Assembly: GCF_000429625.1 (NCBI RefSeq)
Contig: NZ_AUCF01000004.1
Location: forward strand, 248,001 to 312,000
Origin: Azospirillum halopraeferens DSM 3675
GTDB lineage: Bacteria > Pseudomonadota > Alphaproteobacteria > Azospirillales > Azospirillaceae
Direction: 5' to 3'
Length of the DNA stretch: 64,000 nucleotides
Program-made: the position numbers and the translations under genes
Shown: positions 19,453 through 27,383 of the stretch, piece after piece
How the letters are laid out: the number at the start of each line of letters is the position of its first letter
Position numbering within the stretch: the stretch's first letter is position 1
The notes under the pieces: generated by a model
Databases searched by the model: none
Told to the model about the DNA's origin: nothing
The model's input: only the letters and a program-made list of their open reading frames with translations

Positions 19453-20093
19453 GACGTCCTCTCCGGCTCTTCAAGGGCGCGACCACCGGGGGCATAGGCG
19501 CCGCCCCGGTCGGCGGTGTAGGCCACGGACCAGCCCCACGCGCCGGAGCCGTAGCCCCGCCGCGCCGAGCGCTCCCGGTAGATGTCGGCCACCTCGTCGC
19601 GGTCGCCGGCCAGCAGGGCGCGGGTGGAGCACATCTCGGCACACAGGGGCAGCTTGCCCTCGGCCAGACGGTTGGTGCCGTACGCCGCGTACTCCTCCGG
19701 CGAGTTGTCCGCGTGCGGCCCGCCGGCGCAGAAGGTGCACTTGTCCATCTTGCCGCGGCTGCCGAACAGGGTGGCGCGCGGGTACTGCGGCGCCCCGAAC
19801 GGGCAGGCGTAGAAGCAGTAGCCGCAGCCGATGCACAGATCCTTGGAGTGCAGCACCACCCCCTCGTCGGTCCGGTAGAAGCAGTCCACCGGGCACACCG
19901 CGGCGCACGGCGCATCGGTGCAGTGCATGCAGGCCATGGAGATGGACCGCTCGCCCGGCCGGCCGTCGTTCAGTGTGACGACGCGGCGCCGGTTGATGCC
20001 CCAGGGCACCTCGTGCTCGTTCTTGCAGGCGGTGACGCAGGCGTTGCATTCGATGCAGCGCTCGCCGTCGCACAGAAACACCATTCGAGCCAT
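19449..20093 (-). CDS. fdhB: Formate dehydrogenase iron-sulfur subunit (beta)
   Basis: Electron-transfer subunit of 214 residues carrying four [4Fe-4S] clusters. Cysteine groups in order: CIECNACVTAC, CMHCTDAPCAAVCP, CIGCGYCFYACP, and CTFC with CAEMC later. It is shorter than E. coli FdoH because the C-terminal membrane anchor helix is absent, so contact with the membrane must come from the gamma subunit. Downstream gene overlaps by ATGA; upstream catalytic gene ends 15 bases away. Confidence 0.93.
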   Translation of the reverse strand: MARMVFLCDGERCIECNACVTACKNEHEVPWGINRRRVVTLNDGRPGERSISMACMHCTDAPCAAVCPVDCFYRTDEGVVLHSKDLCIGCGYCFYACPFGAPQYPRATLFGSRGKMDKCTFCAGGPHADNSPEEYAAYGTNRLAEGKLPLCAEMCSTRALLAGDRDEVADIYRERSARRGYGSGAWGWSVAYTADRGGAYAPGGRALEEPERTS

Positions 20094-20108
20094 GACGCTC
20101 GTCTCCTT

Positions 20109-23000
20109 CTACGCCTTCTCGATGCGGCAGAGCGTGACCTTGGTTTCCTGCATGCAGGTGACGGGGTCGTAGCCGTAGGTCGTCACACCGTTGGCCGGTT
20201 CGCCCAGCACGAAGGGATCGGTGCCCGGCGGGTACTGACCGCGCAGATCCTCGCCCTGCCAGAAGCCGCTGAAATGGAACGGCAGGAACACGACGCCGGG
20301 GCCGACGCGGTCGGTCACCAGGGCCTTGATCTTCGCGCGCCCGTCCTCGGGGCTGACCACCCAGACGTACTCGCCCTCGCGCACGCCCAGCCGCTCCGCG
20401 TCGCCGGTGTTGATCTCCACGAACATCGACTGCTGCAACTCGGCCAGCCAGCGGTTGGAGCGGGTCTCCTCGCCGCCGCCCTCGTATTCCACGAGGCGGC
20501 CGGAGGTGTAGATGAACGGGAACTTCGACGGCACGTCCGCCTCCAGCGCCGCCTTCTGGACCGCGTGGTTGAGCAGCGGCAGCCGGAAGTCCCGCCGGTC
20601 GTCGTAGGAGGGGAAGTCGCCGACCAGCCCGGGCCGGGCGCTGTAGATCGGCTCCCGGTGCACGGGCACGGGGTCCGGCAGGTTCCAGGCGACGGCCCGC
20701 GCCTTTGCGTTGCCGTAGGGCAGGCAGCCGTGTTTGATGGCGATGCGGATGATGCCCATGGACAGGTCGGTCGCCCACGACACGTCGTCGATGTTGTCGC
20801 CGCCGATCAATTCGATCACCCGGCGCTCCTCGGCCGTCAGCTCGGCATCCCAGCCCAGCTTGCGCAGCACTGCCATGGTGAACTCGGGATAGCCGTCCTC
20901 GATCTCCGACCCCTTGGAGAAGCTGCCCTCGGCCAGCAGGGTCTCGCCCTCCCGTTCGATGCCGAAACGGGCGCGGAAGGTGCCGCCCCCCTCCATCACG
21001 TGCTTGGACGTGTCGTAGAGCACCGGGCTGCCGGGATGGCGCCACTCCGGATGGCCCCAGCAGGGCCAGGGCAGGCCGTAATACTCGCCCTTCAGCGGGC
21101 CTTCGGTCGCCTGCATGGTGATGCGGTCGAAGGTGTGCTGGTAGATCATGTGGAGCTTCAGGCGCTCCGGCGACTGGCCGGTGTAGCCGGTGGACAGGCA
21201 GCCGCGGTTGATCTCGCGCAGGATGTCCTCGGGCACCGGGTTGGTGCCGTTCACCTTGATGTGCTTGAACAGCTCGTCGGCGAAGCCCAGCCGGCGGGCC
21301 AGCAGGTACATGATCTCGTAGTCGTCCTTCGACTCGAAGATCGGATCCACCACCCTCTGGCCCCACTGGACCGAGCGGTTGGAGGCGACCCGGCTGCCGT
21401 CCGTCTCGAACTGGGTGCAGGCCGGCAGGATGTAGGAGCCGTCGCGGCGCTGGCGCACCGCGGCGAAGCTGGTGGGGTGGGGGTCGACGACCACCAGCAG
21501 GTCCAGCTTCTCCATGCCCTTCAGCATGTCGGGCATGCGGGTGACCGTGTTGCCGCCATGACCCATCACCACCAGGCCGCGGATCGGGTTGGGCTGGTCC
21601 AGCTCGCCGGCCTCCGCCAGGGCGGCGTCGAACCAGCGGGTGGTGGGGATGCCCTTGGCCTCCATCAGCTCCTTGGAGCCGAAGCGGGACAGCATGTACT
21701 CGTACGGCACGTCCCACACCCGCGCCCAGTGGCGCCACGCCCCCTCGGCCAGGCCGTAGTAGGAGGGCAGGGTGGACACGTCGAGCCCCATGTCGGTGGC
21801 GCCCTGCACGTTGGTGTGGCCGCGGTAGATGTTGGCCCCGCCGCCCGGCACGCCGATGTTCCCCAGCGCCAGTTGCAGGATCGAGAAGGCGCGGACGTTG
21901 GCGGTGCCCACCGTCTTCTGGGTGGCGCCCATGCACCAGATCAGGGTCGCCGGCTTGTTCTCCGCCATCGCCCGGGCGACGCGGAGAAGCTGCTCGGCCG
22001 GCACGCCGGAGACCTGCTCCACCACGTCGGGCGTCCATTTCGCCACCTCCGCGCGGATGGCGTCCATGCCGTAGACGCGCCGCGCGATGTAGTCCTTGTC
22101 CTCCCAGCCGTTCTGGAAGATGTGCCAGAGCAGGCCCCAGACCACCGGGATGTCGGTGCCGGGACGGATGCGGACGTACTCGGTGGCGTGGGCGGCGGTG
22201 CGGGTGAAGCGCGGGTCGATGACGATCCACGGCGCGCGGTTGCGCTCCTTGGCGCGCAGCATGTGCTGCATGGCCACGGGGTGCGCCTCCGCCGGGTTGC
22301 CGCCGATGATGACCAGGCACCGGGAGTGCTGGATGTCGTTGTAGCTGTTGGTCATCGCGCCGTAGCCCCAGGTGTTGGCCACGCCCGCGACGGTGGTCGA
22401 GTGGCAGATGCGCGCCTGGTGGTCGACGTTGTTGGTGCCCCAGAAGGCGGCGAACTTGCGCAGCAGGTAGGCGCCTTCGTTGGAGAACTTGGCCGAGCCC
22501 AGCCAGAACACGCTGTCGGGGCCGTAGGTGTCGCGGATGGCCAGCAGCCGGGCGCCGATCTCGTCGATCGCCTGCTCCCACGACACCCGCGTCCACTCGC
22601 CGTCCACCAGCTTCAGCGGGTATTTCACCCGCCGCTCGCCCTTCACCAGCTCGCGCACCGAAGCGCCCTTGGCGCAGTGGGTGCCCTGGCTGATGGGGCT
22701 GTCCCATCCCGGCTCCTGCTGCACCCAGACGCCGTTCTGCACCTCGGCCACCACGGTGCAGCCGACCGAGCAATGGGTGCAGACGTTCTTGCGCAGCACC
22801 CGTTCGACGCCGGGCATCATGGAGTCGGCCCCGGCCTTGCGCATCATGCCGCCGCCCAGCGCGCCGAGCCCCGCCAGGCCGCCGGCGGTGACGCCCGCCG
22901 CCTTGAGGAAGGCGCGGCGGCCGGGGCCGCCGGCGTCCACGGAACGCAGCGCGTCGGACAGGGGCGTGCCCGGCGTCTTCGGCCGTCGTTTCGTCAGCAT
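20109..23000 (-). CDS. fdhA: Formate dehydrogenase catalytic subunit (alpha), cysteine type
   Basis: Molybdenum/tungsten bis-MGD enzyme oxidising formate, exported folded by the Tat system. 963 residues. Twin-arginine signal GRRAFLKAAG at about 28-37. The [4Fe-4S] motif CTHCSVGC follows. The active-site position that is selenocysteine in E. coli FdnG is a plain cysteine here (ARICHSTTVAG), with the family NTWGYGAMTNSYND downstream. The C-terminal molydopterin dinucleotide-binding domain holds PFHFSGFWQG. Start at ATG 23000, 14 bases after the small TAT-target gene. Confidence 0.95.
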   Translation of the reverse strand: MLTKRRPKTPGTPLSDALRSVDAGGPGRRAFLKAAGVTAGGLAGLGALGGGMMRKAGADSMMPGVERVLRKNVCTHCSVGCTVVAEVQNGVWVQQEPGWDSPISQGTHCAKGASVRELVKGERRVKYPLKLVDGEWTRVSWEQAIDEIGARLLAIRDTYGPDSVFWLGSAKFSNEGAYLLRKFAAFWGTNNVDHQARICHSTTVAGVANTWGYGAMTNSYNDIQHSRCLVIIGGNPAEAHPVAMQHMLRAKERNRAPWIVIDPRFTRTAAHATEYVRIRPGTDIPVVWGLLWHIFQNGWEDKDYIARRVYGMDAIRAEVAKWTPDVVEQVSGVPAEQLLRVARAMAENKPATLIWCMGATQKTVGTANVRAFSILQLALGNIGVPGGGANIYRGHTNVQGATDMGLDVSTLPSYYGLAEGAWRHWARVWDVPYEYMLSRFGSKELMEAKGIPTTRWFDAALAEAGELDQPNPIRGLVVMGHGGNTVTRMPDMLKGMEKLDLLVVVDPHPTSFAAVRQRRDGSYILPACTQFETDGSRVASNRSVQWGQRVVDPIFESKDDYEIMYLLARRLGFADELFKHIKVNGTNPVPEDILREINRGCLSTGYTGQSPERLKLHMIYQHTFDRITMQATEGPLKGEYYGLPWPCWGHPEWRHPGSPVLYDTSKHVMEGGGTFRARFGIEREGETLLAEGSFSKGSEIEDGYPEFTMAVLRKLGWDAELTAEERRVIELIGGDNIDDVSWATDLSMGIIRIAIKHGCLPYGNAKARAVAWNLPDPVPVHREPIYSARPGLVGDFPSYDDRRDFRLPLLNHAVQKAALEADVPSKFPFIYTSGRLVEYEGGGEETRSNRWLAELQQSMFVEINTGDAERLGVREGEYVWVVSPEDGRAKIKALVTDRVGPGVVFLPFHFSGFWQGEDLRGQYPPGTDPFVLGEPANGVTTYGYDPVTCMQETKVTLCRIEKA

Positions 23001-23014
23001 CGGCGGTCGGTCCT

Positions 23015-23233
23015 CTACAGGCGGTTCAGGAAATAGAAGCGCTTGACGTGCTCGCTCTTGCGGTAGCGGGTGGCCACCTGGTCGGCGGGCGGCTGGTAGG
23101 CGTCGGCCTCGCCGGGCAGGGCGGCGAGCGTCGCCGCCCCGATCCCGGCCAGCCCGGCACCCTTCAGGAGGTCCCGCCGTGCCGGTCCGCCGGCCTTTGC
23201 GCGGTCCGGCGTGCTGTCGTCGTTGCGGTTCAT
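23015..23233 (-). CDS. Formate dehydrogenase region TAT-target small protein
   Basis: 72 residues. A twin-arginine signal (ARRDLLKGAGLAGIG, residues 18-32) is followed by a short mature part ending in YRKSEHVKRFYFLNRL. This matches the small TAT-signal protein usually encoded immediately before FDH catalytic subunits. Its function is unproven; a role in export or assembly of the complex is inferred from constant linkage. It lies between torD and fdhA in one transcript. Confidence 0.85.
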   Translation of the reverse strand: MNRNDDSTPDRAKAGGPARRDLLKGAGLAGIGAATLAALPGEADAYQPPADQVATRYRKSEHVKRFYFLNRL

Positions 23234-23250
23234 GGCCCGGTCTCCCTCTC

Positions 23251-23868
23251 TCACGCGGCGCCGGGGGCGAAGGCGCCGGCCTCGATCTCCAGGAACAGGC
23301 GGCCCAGCGTGCCCACCGGCCGGTAGAAGACGGCCGACGGCGCCCGCTCCAGGTCCGCGAAGAAGCGCGCGCCCCACGGGGCGATGTGGTCGTCGAAGAA
23401 GCGGAATTGCCGGTCGAGCGGGGCCGGCGCGCCGAAGCCGCCGTCGATCAGGCCGGCCATGGTCTCCGCCAGGGCGGCCACGTGGTCCTCCGGTTCCGGC
23501 ACCCCGGCGGCGCGTGCGATGCCCAGGCGGTCCAGGTCGGCGCGCAGGCGGATCAGCGGCCGGTCCTGAAGGAATCCGGTGCGGTAATAGGAGGCGTAGG
23601 GCACCAGTTCGCCCCGGTCGACGCCGATGAACAGCCGGTTGAACTCCCGCTCCGCCGCCGCCGGGGCCGTCGCGGCGGCAGCGCCCCCCAGGGCGCCCAG
23701 GGCCGTGCCGAAGGGGCTGCCGTCGCCGTGCAGCGTGGCCAGCCGGTCCAGCAGGCCGCCATCGGGCGGCCGCGCCAGCAGCGCCGCCAGCAGCCGGTAC
23801 GCCTGCGCCCGTTCCCGCTCGACGTGGTCCGCCGCCTCCGCGGCCGTCTCGTCCGGTGCCACGGCCAT
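23251..23868 (-). CDS. TorD-family molybdoenzyme chaperone
   Basis: 205-residue all-helical cytoplasmic chaperone, expected to bind the Tat signal of FdhA and assist cofactor insertion. Residues ADHVERERAQAYRLLAALLA and the EREFNRLFIG...PYASYYRTGFL segment are TorD/DmsD family hallmarks. GGGAGGAG stands about 8 bases before ATG 23868. First gene of the minus-strand formate dehydrogenase operon, divergent from the plus-strand unit with 195 bases between. Confidence 0.9.
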   Translation of the reverse strand: MAVAPDETAAEAADHVERERAQAYRLLAALLARPPDGGLLDRLATLHGDGSPFGTALGALGGAAAATAPAAAEREFNRLFIGVDRGELVPYASYYRTGFLQDRPLIRLRADLDRLGIARAAGVPEPEDHVAALAETMAGLIDGGFGAPAPLDRQFRFFDDHIAPWGARFFADLERAPSAVFYRPVGTLGRLFLEIEAGAFAPGAA

Positions 23869-24063
23869 GGCGCCGTCTCCTCCCGTTGCCGGGGCGCCGT
23901 TTCCGCGTCGCGGCGGCGGCCCTTCTGCCGGGAACAACAAGCGTGGCCGTGGAACGTTGCAGGCTTCGGGGTGGGGGTGCCTTTTTGCAGGGCATGCCGG
24001 GAAACGAACCGCCGTCGCCGGTGTTGAAGCCGGTGTCCGTACCCCCGTTTCCGGAGGCCGTCC

Positions 24064-24507
24064 GTGCGCCGTTTCCTGCCGTATGCCCTGGCCGTCGCCC
24101 TGGTTGCGCTTCCCCTGGCCCCCGCCGCCCTGGCGCAGGACGCCGCACCGCGCGACACCGGACCGGACTGGCCGGCGGGTGTGGAGAGCTGGCATTCCGG
24201 CGAGGACGCCCCGCGCAACGGCAACCCGCAGGAGGCGGAGCAGCGCGGCCTGACCTCGCCCGAGGTCGAGGACAGCCAGATGCCCGAGCCGACGCGCCAG
24301 GGCACCCGCTCGCCCGAGCCGACGGGGAGCGCGCAGGCGGACCTCGCCCTCTACGAGGCGCTGAGCCTGGTGCGCCGGGCGCCGCCGGGGCTGGATGGCC
24401 GGCCCACCCCGCGCCCCAACGCCTACGCCAGCGAGCCGGAGACCGAGATGGAGCCGTCGCCGACCGGCAACCCCGAACACCTGTTCCCGGAGAACTACAT
24501 CGAATAG
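24064..24507 (+). CDS. Secreted protein of unknown function, FDH-linked
   Basis: 147 residues with a clear signal peptide (RRFLPYALAVALVALPLAPA, cleavage after LAQ). The mature part is hydrophilic, proline- and glutamate-rich and probably unstructured. GTG start with GGAGG 6 bases upstream. First of four tightly packed plus-strand genes divergent from the FDH operon, so a part in formate dehydrogenase maturation or periplasmic function is likely from position alone. Confidence 0.75.
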   Translation: MRRFLPYALAVALVALPLAPAALAQDAAPRDTGPDWPAGVESWHSGEDAPRNGNPQEAEQRGLTSPEVEDSQMPEPTRQGTRSPEPTGSAQADLALYEALSLVRRAPPGLDGRPTPRPNAYASEPETEMEPSPTGNPEHLFPENYIE

Positions 24508-24516
24508 GCCGCCGTC

Positions 24517-25146
24517 ATGACCGCGCACCCGCGTCTTGCCGAAGCGCCGCTGCTGCCGCCCGTCTTCGACGCGGCGATTTGCGCCGCCGGCCGCGCCTTC
24601 GATCACGCCCTGGCCGACGCCGCGGCGGGGGCCGGGGCCGGCCGCCTGCGCTGGCGCGGGACGCCCGACGCGCTGGAGATCGCCGTGGTGCTGGAGCCCG
24701 ACATGGCGCTGCGGCGGGCCATCCGCGCGAGGGTGGCGGTGCGGCTCGCCATGGCCGACGCGCTGGCAGCGGTGGCCCCGCCGCACAAGCCGGTGACGCT
24801 GCACGGATCGGCCGGGCTGGCGGTGGACGGCGCCGCCATCGGCGGCGTGTCCCTGGCCTGGCCGCCGGGCGCGCGGGGAGACGCGGTTCCCGACTGGCTG
24901 GTGGCCGGCGTGCGCGTGCGGCGGACCATGGACGGCGAGGCGGGGGAGCCGGGCGAGGCTCCCGACCGCACCGCTCTGATGGAAGAGGGCTTCGACGCGG
25001 TGAGCGACGCCGATCTGGTGGAACGCTTCGCCCGCCACCTGCTGCACTGGATGAGCCGGTGGGAGGAGGAGGGGTTTGCGCCTCTTGCCCGCCACCGTGC
25101 CGCCCGGCGCACCACCCGGTTGCCCGCCGGCGCGGAGGCGGCGTGA
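24517..25146 (+). CDS. Biotin/lipoate A/B ligase-family protein, probably atypical
   Basis: 209 residues with the fold signature of the BPL/LplA/LipB family (LRWRGTPDALEIAVVLEPD, then VDGAAIGGVSLAWP). In active ligases the second motif carries a catalytic lysine before the glycines; here that place is alanine (GAAIGG), and no RRxGGG-type motif is seen. It may have lost classical ligase activity. Genes of this kind sit beside DUF3305/DUF3306 in alphaproteobacterial formate dehydrogenase loci. Its stop overlaps the next start (ATGA). Confidence 0.75.
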   Translation: MTAHPRLAEAPLLPPVFDAAICAAGRAFDHALADAAAGAGAGRLRWRGTPDALEIAVVLEPDMALRRAIRARVAVRLAMADALAAVAPPHKPVTLHGSAGLAVDGAAIGGVSLAWPPGARGDAVPDWLVAGVRVRRTMDGEAGEPGEAPDRTALMEEGFDAVSDADLVERFARHLLHWMSRWEEEGFAPLARHRAARRTTRLPAGAEAA

Positions 25147-25661
25147 TGGCGGAGCGTCTGCCCGTCGGCGTGGTGGTGGAACGGCGGCCGGCCCGCAACC
25201 GCTGGCAGGACCACCTGTGGCGCACCGCGGCGGTGCTGCCCGGCCGCCGGCCGACGGAACCGTGGAGCGTCCTGTTCCACGACGAGGGCGTGACCCGCTT
25301 CTTCGCCGGGACGGTCGAGCTGGTCGCGTACGCCGGCGACACCGCGCTGTACAAGCACAATCTGGAAGGGCCGAACCCCGCCGTCTACGTGGTGCTGCGG
25401 CCGCGCGGCGGGCCGTACGGCCCGCGTCTGCTGCTGGCCACCGTCGATCCGGCGGAGGCGCACGCCCACGCCGACGCCGGCGACGACCTGCTGGACGCCG
25501 TTCCCATGCCCGAGGCGGTGCGCGTCTGGCTGGCCGGGTTCGTCGCCCGGCACCATGTGGAGCGGACGCCGTGGCGGCGCACCCGCGACGCCGCCGATCC
25601 CGAGATCCTGGCCCCCCGCCGGCCGGCCGGCCGGCTCCACACGCGCGAGGACGGACCATGA
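25146..25661 (+). CDS. DUF3305 protein, FDH-linked
   Basis: 171 residues, soluble. VGVVVERRPARNRWQDHLWR at the start, RFFAGTVELVAYAGDTALYK, and VPMPEAVRVWLAGFVARHHV near the end match the DUF3305 family. No function is known; the family travels with DUF3306 and formate dehydrogenase genes. ATG 25146 overlaps the previous stop, and its own stop overlaps the next start, so the three are translationally coupled. Confidence 0.85.
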   Translation: MAERLPVGVVVERRPARNRWQDHLWRTAAVLPGRRPTEPWSVLFHDEGVTRFFAGTVELVAYAGDTALYKHNLEGPNPAVYVVLRPRGGPYGPRLLLATVDPAEAHAHADAGDDLLDAVPMPEAVRVWLAGFVARHHVERTPWRRTRDAADPEILAPRRPAGRLHTREDGP

Positions 25662-26140
25662 CCGACGACGACGGCTTCCTCGCCCGCTGGTCGCGGCGCA
25701 AGCAGGCCGCCCGCACCGCACCGCCGCCCGACGCCGATGCGATGGCGACGGACGGCGACGGTAACGGCGACGGAGAGGGCGAAGCGGAGGAGGCGGTCGA
25801 TCCCGCCACCCTGCCGTCCCCGGACACGCTGGGTGCTGACAGCGACTACACCGTGTTCCTGAAGAAGGGCGTGCCCAAGGCCCTGCGCCTGGCCGCCCTG
25901 CGCCGGGCCTGGGCGAGCGACCCCGCCATCACCGGCCACAAGCCCCTGGTCGATTACGACTGGGACTGCAACGCCCCCGGCTATGGCGCGCTCCGCCCGA
26001 CCGACGACGCGAAGAAGGTGGTGGAGGCCCTGTTCCGCCACCTGCGGGAGGAGGAGCCGGAGACCGACACGGCGGTCGCCGCCGCCGATGCCCCGCCGGA
26101 GGAGGAAACCGGGGCGGACGACCCGCCGCGGCCGGCCTGA
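25658..26140 (+). CDS. DUF3306 protein, FDH-linked
   Basis: 160 residues. FLARWSRRKQAA at the N terminus, a low-complexity acidic linker (about 25-50), DSDYTVFLKKGVPKALRLAA and ALRRAWASDPAI are DUF3306 hallmarks; the C terminus is acidic. Function unknown. Last gene of the four-gene unit; no clear terminator before the RND operon 150 bases on. Confidence 0.85.
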   Translation: MTDDDGFLARWSRRKQAARTAPPPDADAMATDGDGNGDGEGEAEEAVDPATLPSPDTLGADSDYTVFLKKGVPKALRLAALRRAWASDPAITGHKPLVDYDWDCNAPGYGALRPTDDAKKVVEALFRHLREEEPETDTAVAAADAPPEEETGADDPPRPA

Positions 26141-26293
26141 CGGCGCGGCCCGGACACCGTATCCCGGCCGATCACATTCCCGTTGGCCGGGGCGTTCATG
26201 GTTGCACGAACGGTCGCCCGTGGTCATGCTGACGCCGGTGAACCGGACGGTGCAGTCCGGCAGCCGACGGGACACGGGGAACACGGCGGGACC

Positions 26294-27379
26294 ATGAGAC
26301 GAGGACGCATGCTGCCCATGGCCGTCGCGGCGCTGGTCGCGGCGGGCGCGGTGGGCTATTGGCAGTTCGCCGGCGTGCACGCCGAGCCGCAGCCGAAGAC
26401 GGCCGCGACGGCGGCCAAGGCGCCGCCGCGGGTGGCGGTGGAGATCGCGACGGTGCGGTCGGGCACGGTCACGGTCGACATCGACGCCATCGGCACCCTG
26501 GAATCCCCCGATTCCGTCGTGCTCGCCCCCGAGGTCGACGGCATCATCGCCGAGATCCTGTTCGATGAGGGGCAGCCGGTCGCGCAGGGGCAAACGCTGG
26601 TCCGCCTGGACGACGTGATCCTGCGCGCCGAACTGGCCCAGGCCAGGGCCCAGCTCACCCTCGCCGAAGCGAACTTCGAGCGCGCCGACACCCTGCTGCG
26701 CCAGCGCACCGGCACCCAGCGGACGCGCGACGAGGCGTGGGCGGCGTTGCAGTCGGCGCGGGCGTCGGTGGCGCTGGCCGATGCGCGCTTGCAGAAGACG
26801 GTCATCCGGGCGCCCTTCGACGGCATCCTCGGTCTGCGGTCGGTCAGCGTCGGCGGCTTCGTCAGCCGCGGCCAGGCGCTGGTGTCGGTCCAGACCATGA
26901 ACCCGCTGAAGGCTGATTTCCGGGTGCCCGAGACGTTCCTGACGGCTCTGCGCGTCGGCCAGTCGGTGGAGGTGGCCGCCGACGCCCTGGCCGGTCGGCG
27001 GTTCCCCGGCACCGTTTCCGCCATATCGCCGCAGCTCGACGTCAACGGGCGGGCGCTGCGCGTGCGCGCGCTGATCCCCAATCCGGAGCTGGTGCTGCGG
27101 CCGGGTCTGTTCGTGCGCGTCTCCATCGCCGCGGCGCAGCGCAGCGACGCCGTGCTGGTGCCCGAGGCGGCCGTGGTGCCGGAAGGCAACCGGCGCGTGG
27201 TGTTCCGCGTCGCCGACGGGCGGGCGACCCGCGTGCCCGTGGTGCTGGGCCAGCGCCAGGGCGGCGAGGTGGAGGTGGTCGAGGGCCTTGCCGCCGGCGA
27301 GGTGGTGGTCACCGCCGGCCACCAGCGCCTGCGCGAGGGCAGCGCCGTGGACCCCGTGACGCCGCCCCCGGAAGGCTGA
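26294..27379 (+). CDS. RND efflux periplasmic adaptor (membrane fusion protein)
   Basis: 361 residues. A short uncleaved or cleaved N-terminal hydrophobic segment (MAVAALVAAGAVGYWQFAG) is followed by the lipoyl domain, an alpha-helical hairpin (RAELAQARAQLTLAEANFER onward), the matching half-lipoyl RAPFDGILGLRSVSVGGFV, then beta-barrel and membrane-proximal domains. It links the inner-membrane pump to an outer-membrane channel; no TolC-like gene is next to it. Start at ATG 26294 gives a basic N terminus; ATG 26309 is an alternative. Pump gene follows after 4 bases. Confidence 0.92.
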   Translation: MRRGRMLPMAVAALVAAGAVGYWQFAGVHAEPQPKTAATAAKAPPRVAVEIATVRSGTVTVDIDAIGTLESPDSVVLAPEVDGIIAEILFDEGQPVAQGQTLVRLDDVILRAELAQARAQLTLAEANFERADTLLRQRTGTQRTRDEAWAALQSARASVALADARLQKTVIRAPFDGILGLRSVSVGGFVSRGQALVSVQTMNPLKADFRVPETFLTALRVGQSVEVAADALAGRRFPGTVSAISPQLDVNGRALRVRALIPNPELVLRPGLFVRVSIAAAQRSDAVLVPEAAVVPEGNRRVVFRVADGRATRVPVVLGQRQGGEVEVVEGLAAGEVVVTAGHQRLREGSAVDPVTPPPEG

Positions 27380-27383
27380 CCCC

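Noticed and set aside
19471..22773. 1100-codon frame antiparallel-shifted within the formate dehydrogenase genes
   Set aside because: Shadow of fdhA/fdhB; no motif and unnatural composition.
23869..24063. EcfG-type promoter in the formate dehydrogenase divergent region (GGAAC ... CGTT)
   Set aside because: Spacing between GGAAC and CGTT is 19 bases, outside the accepted 16-17.
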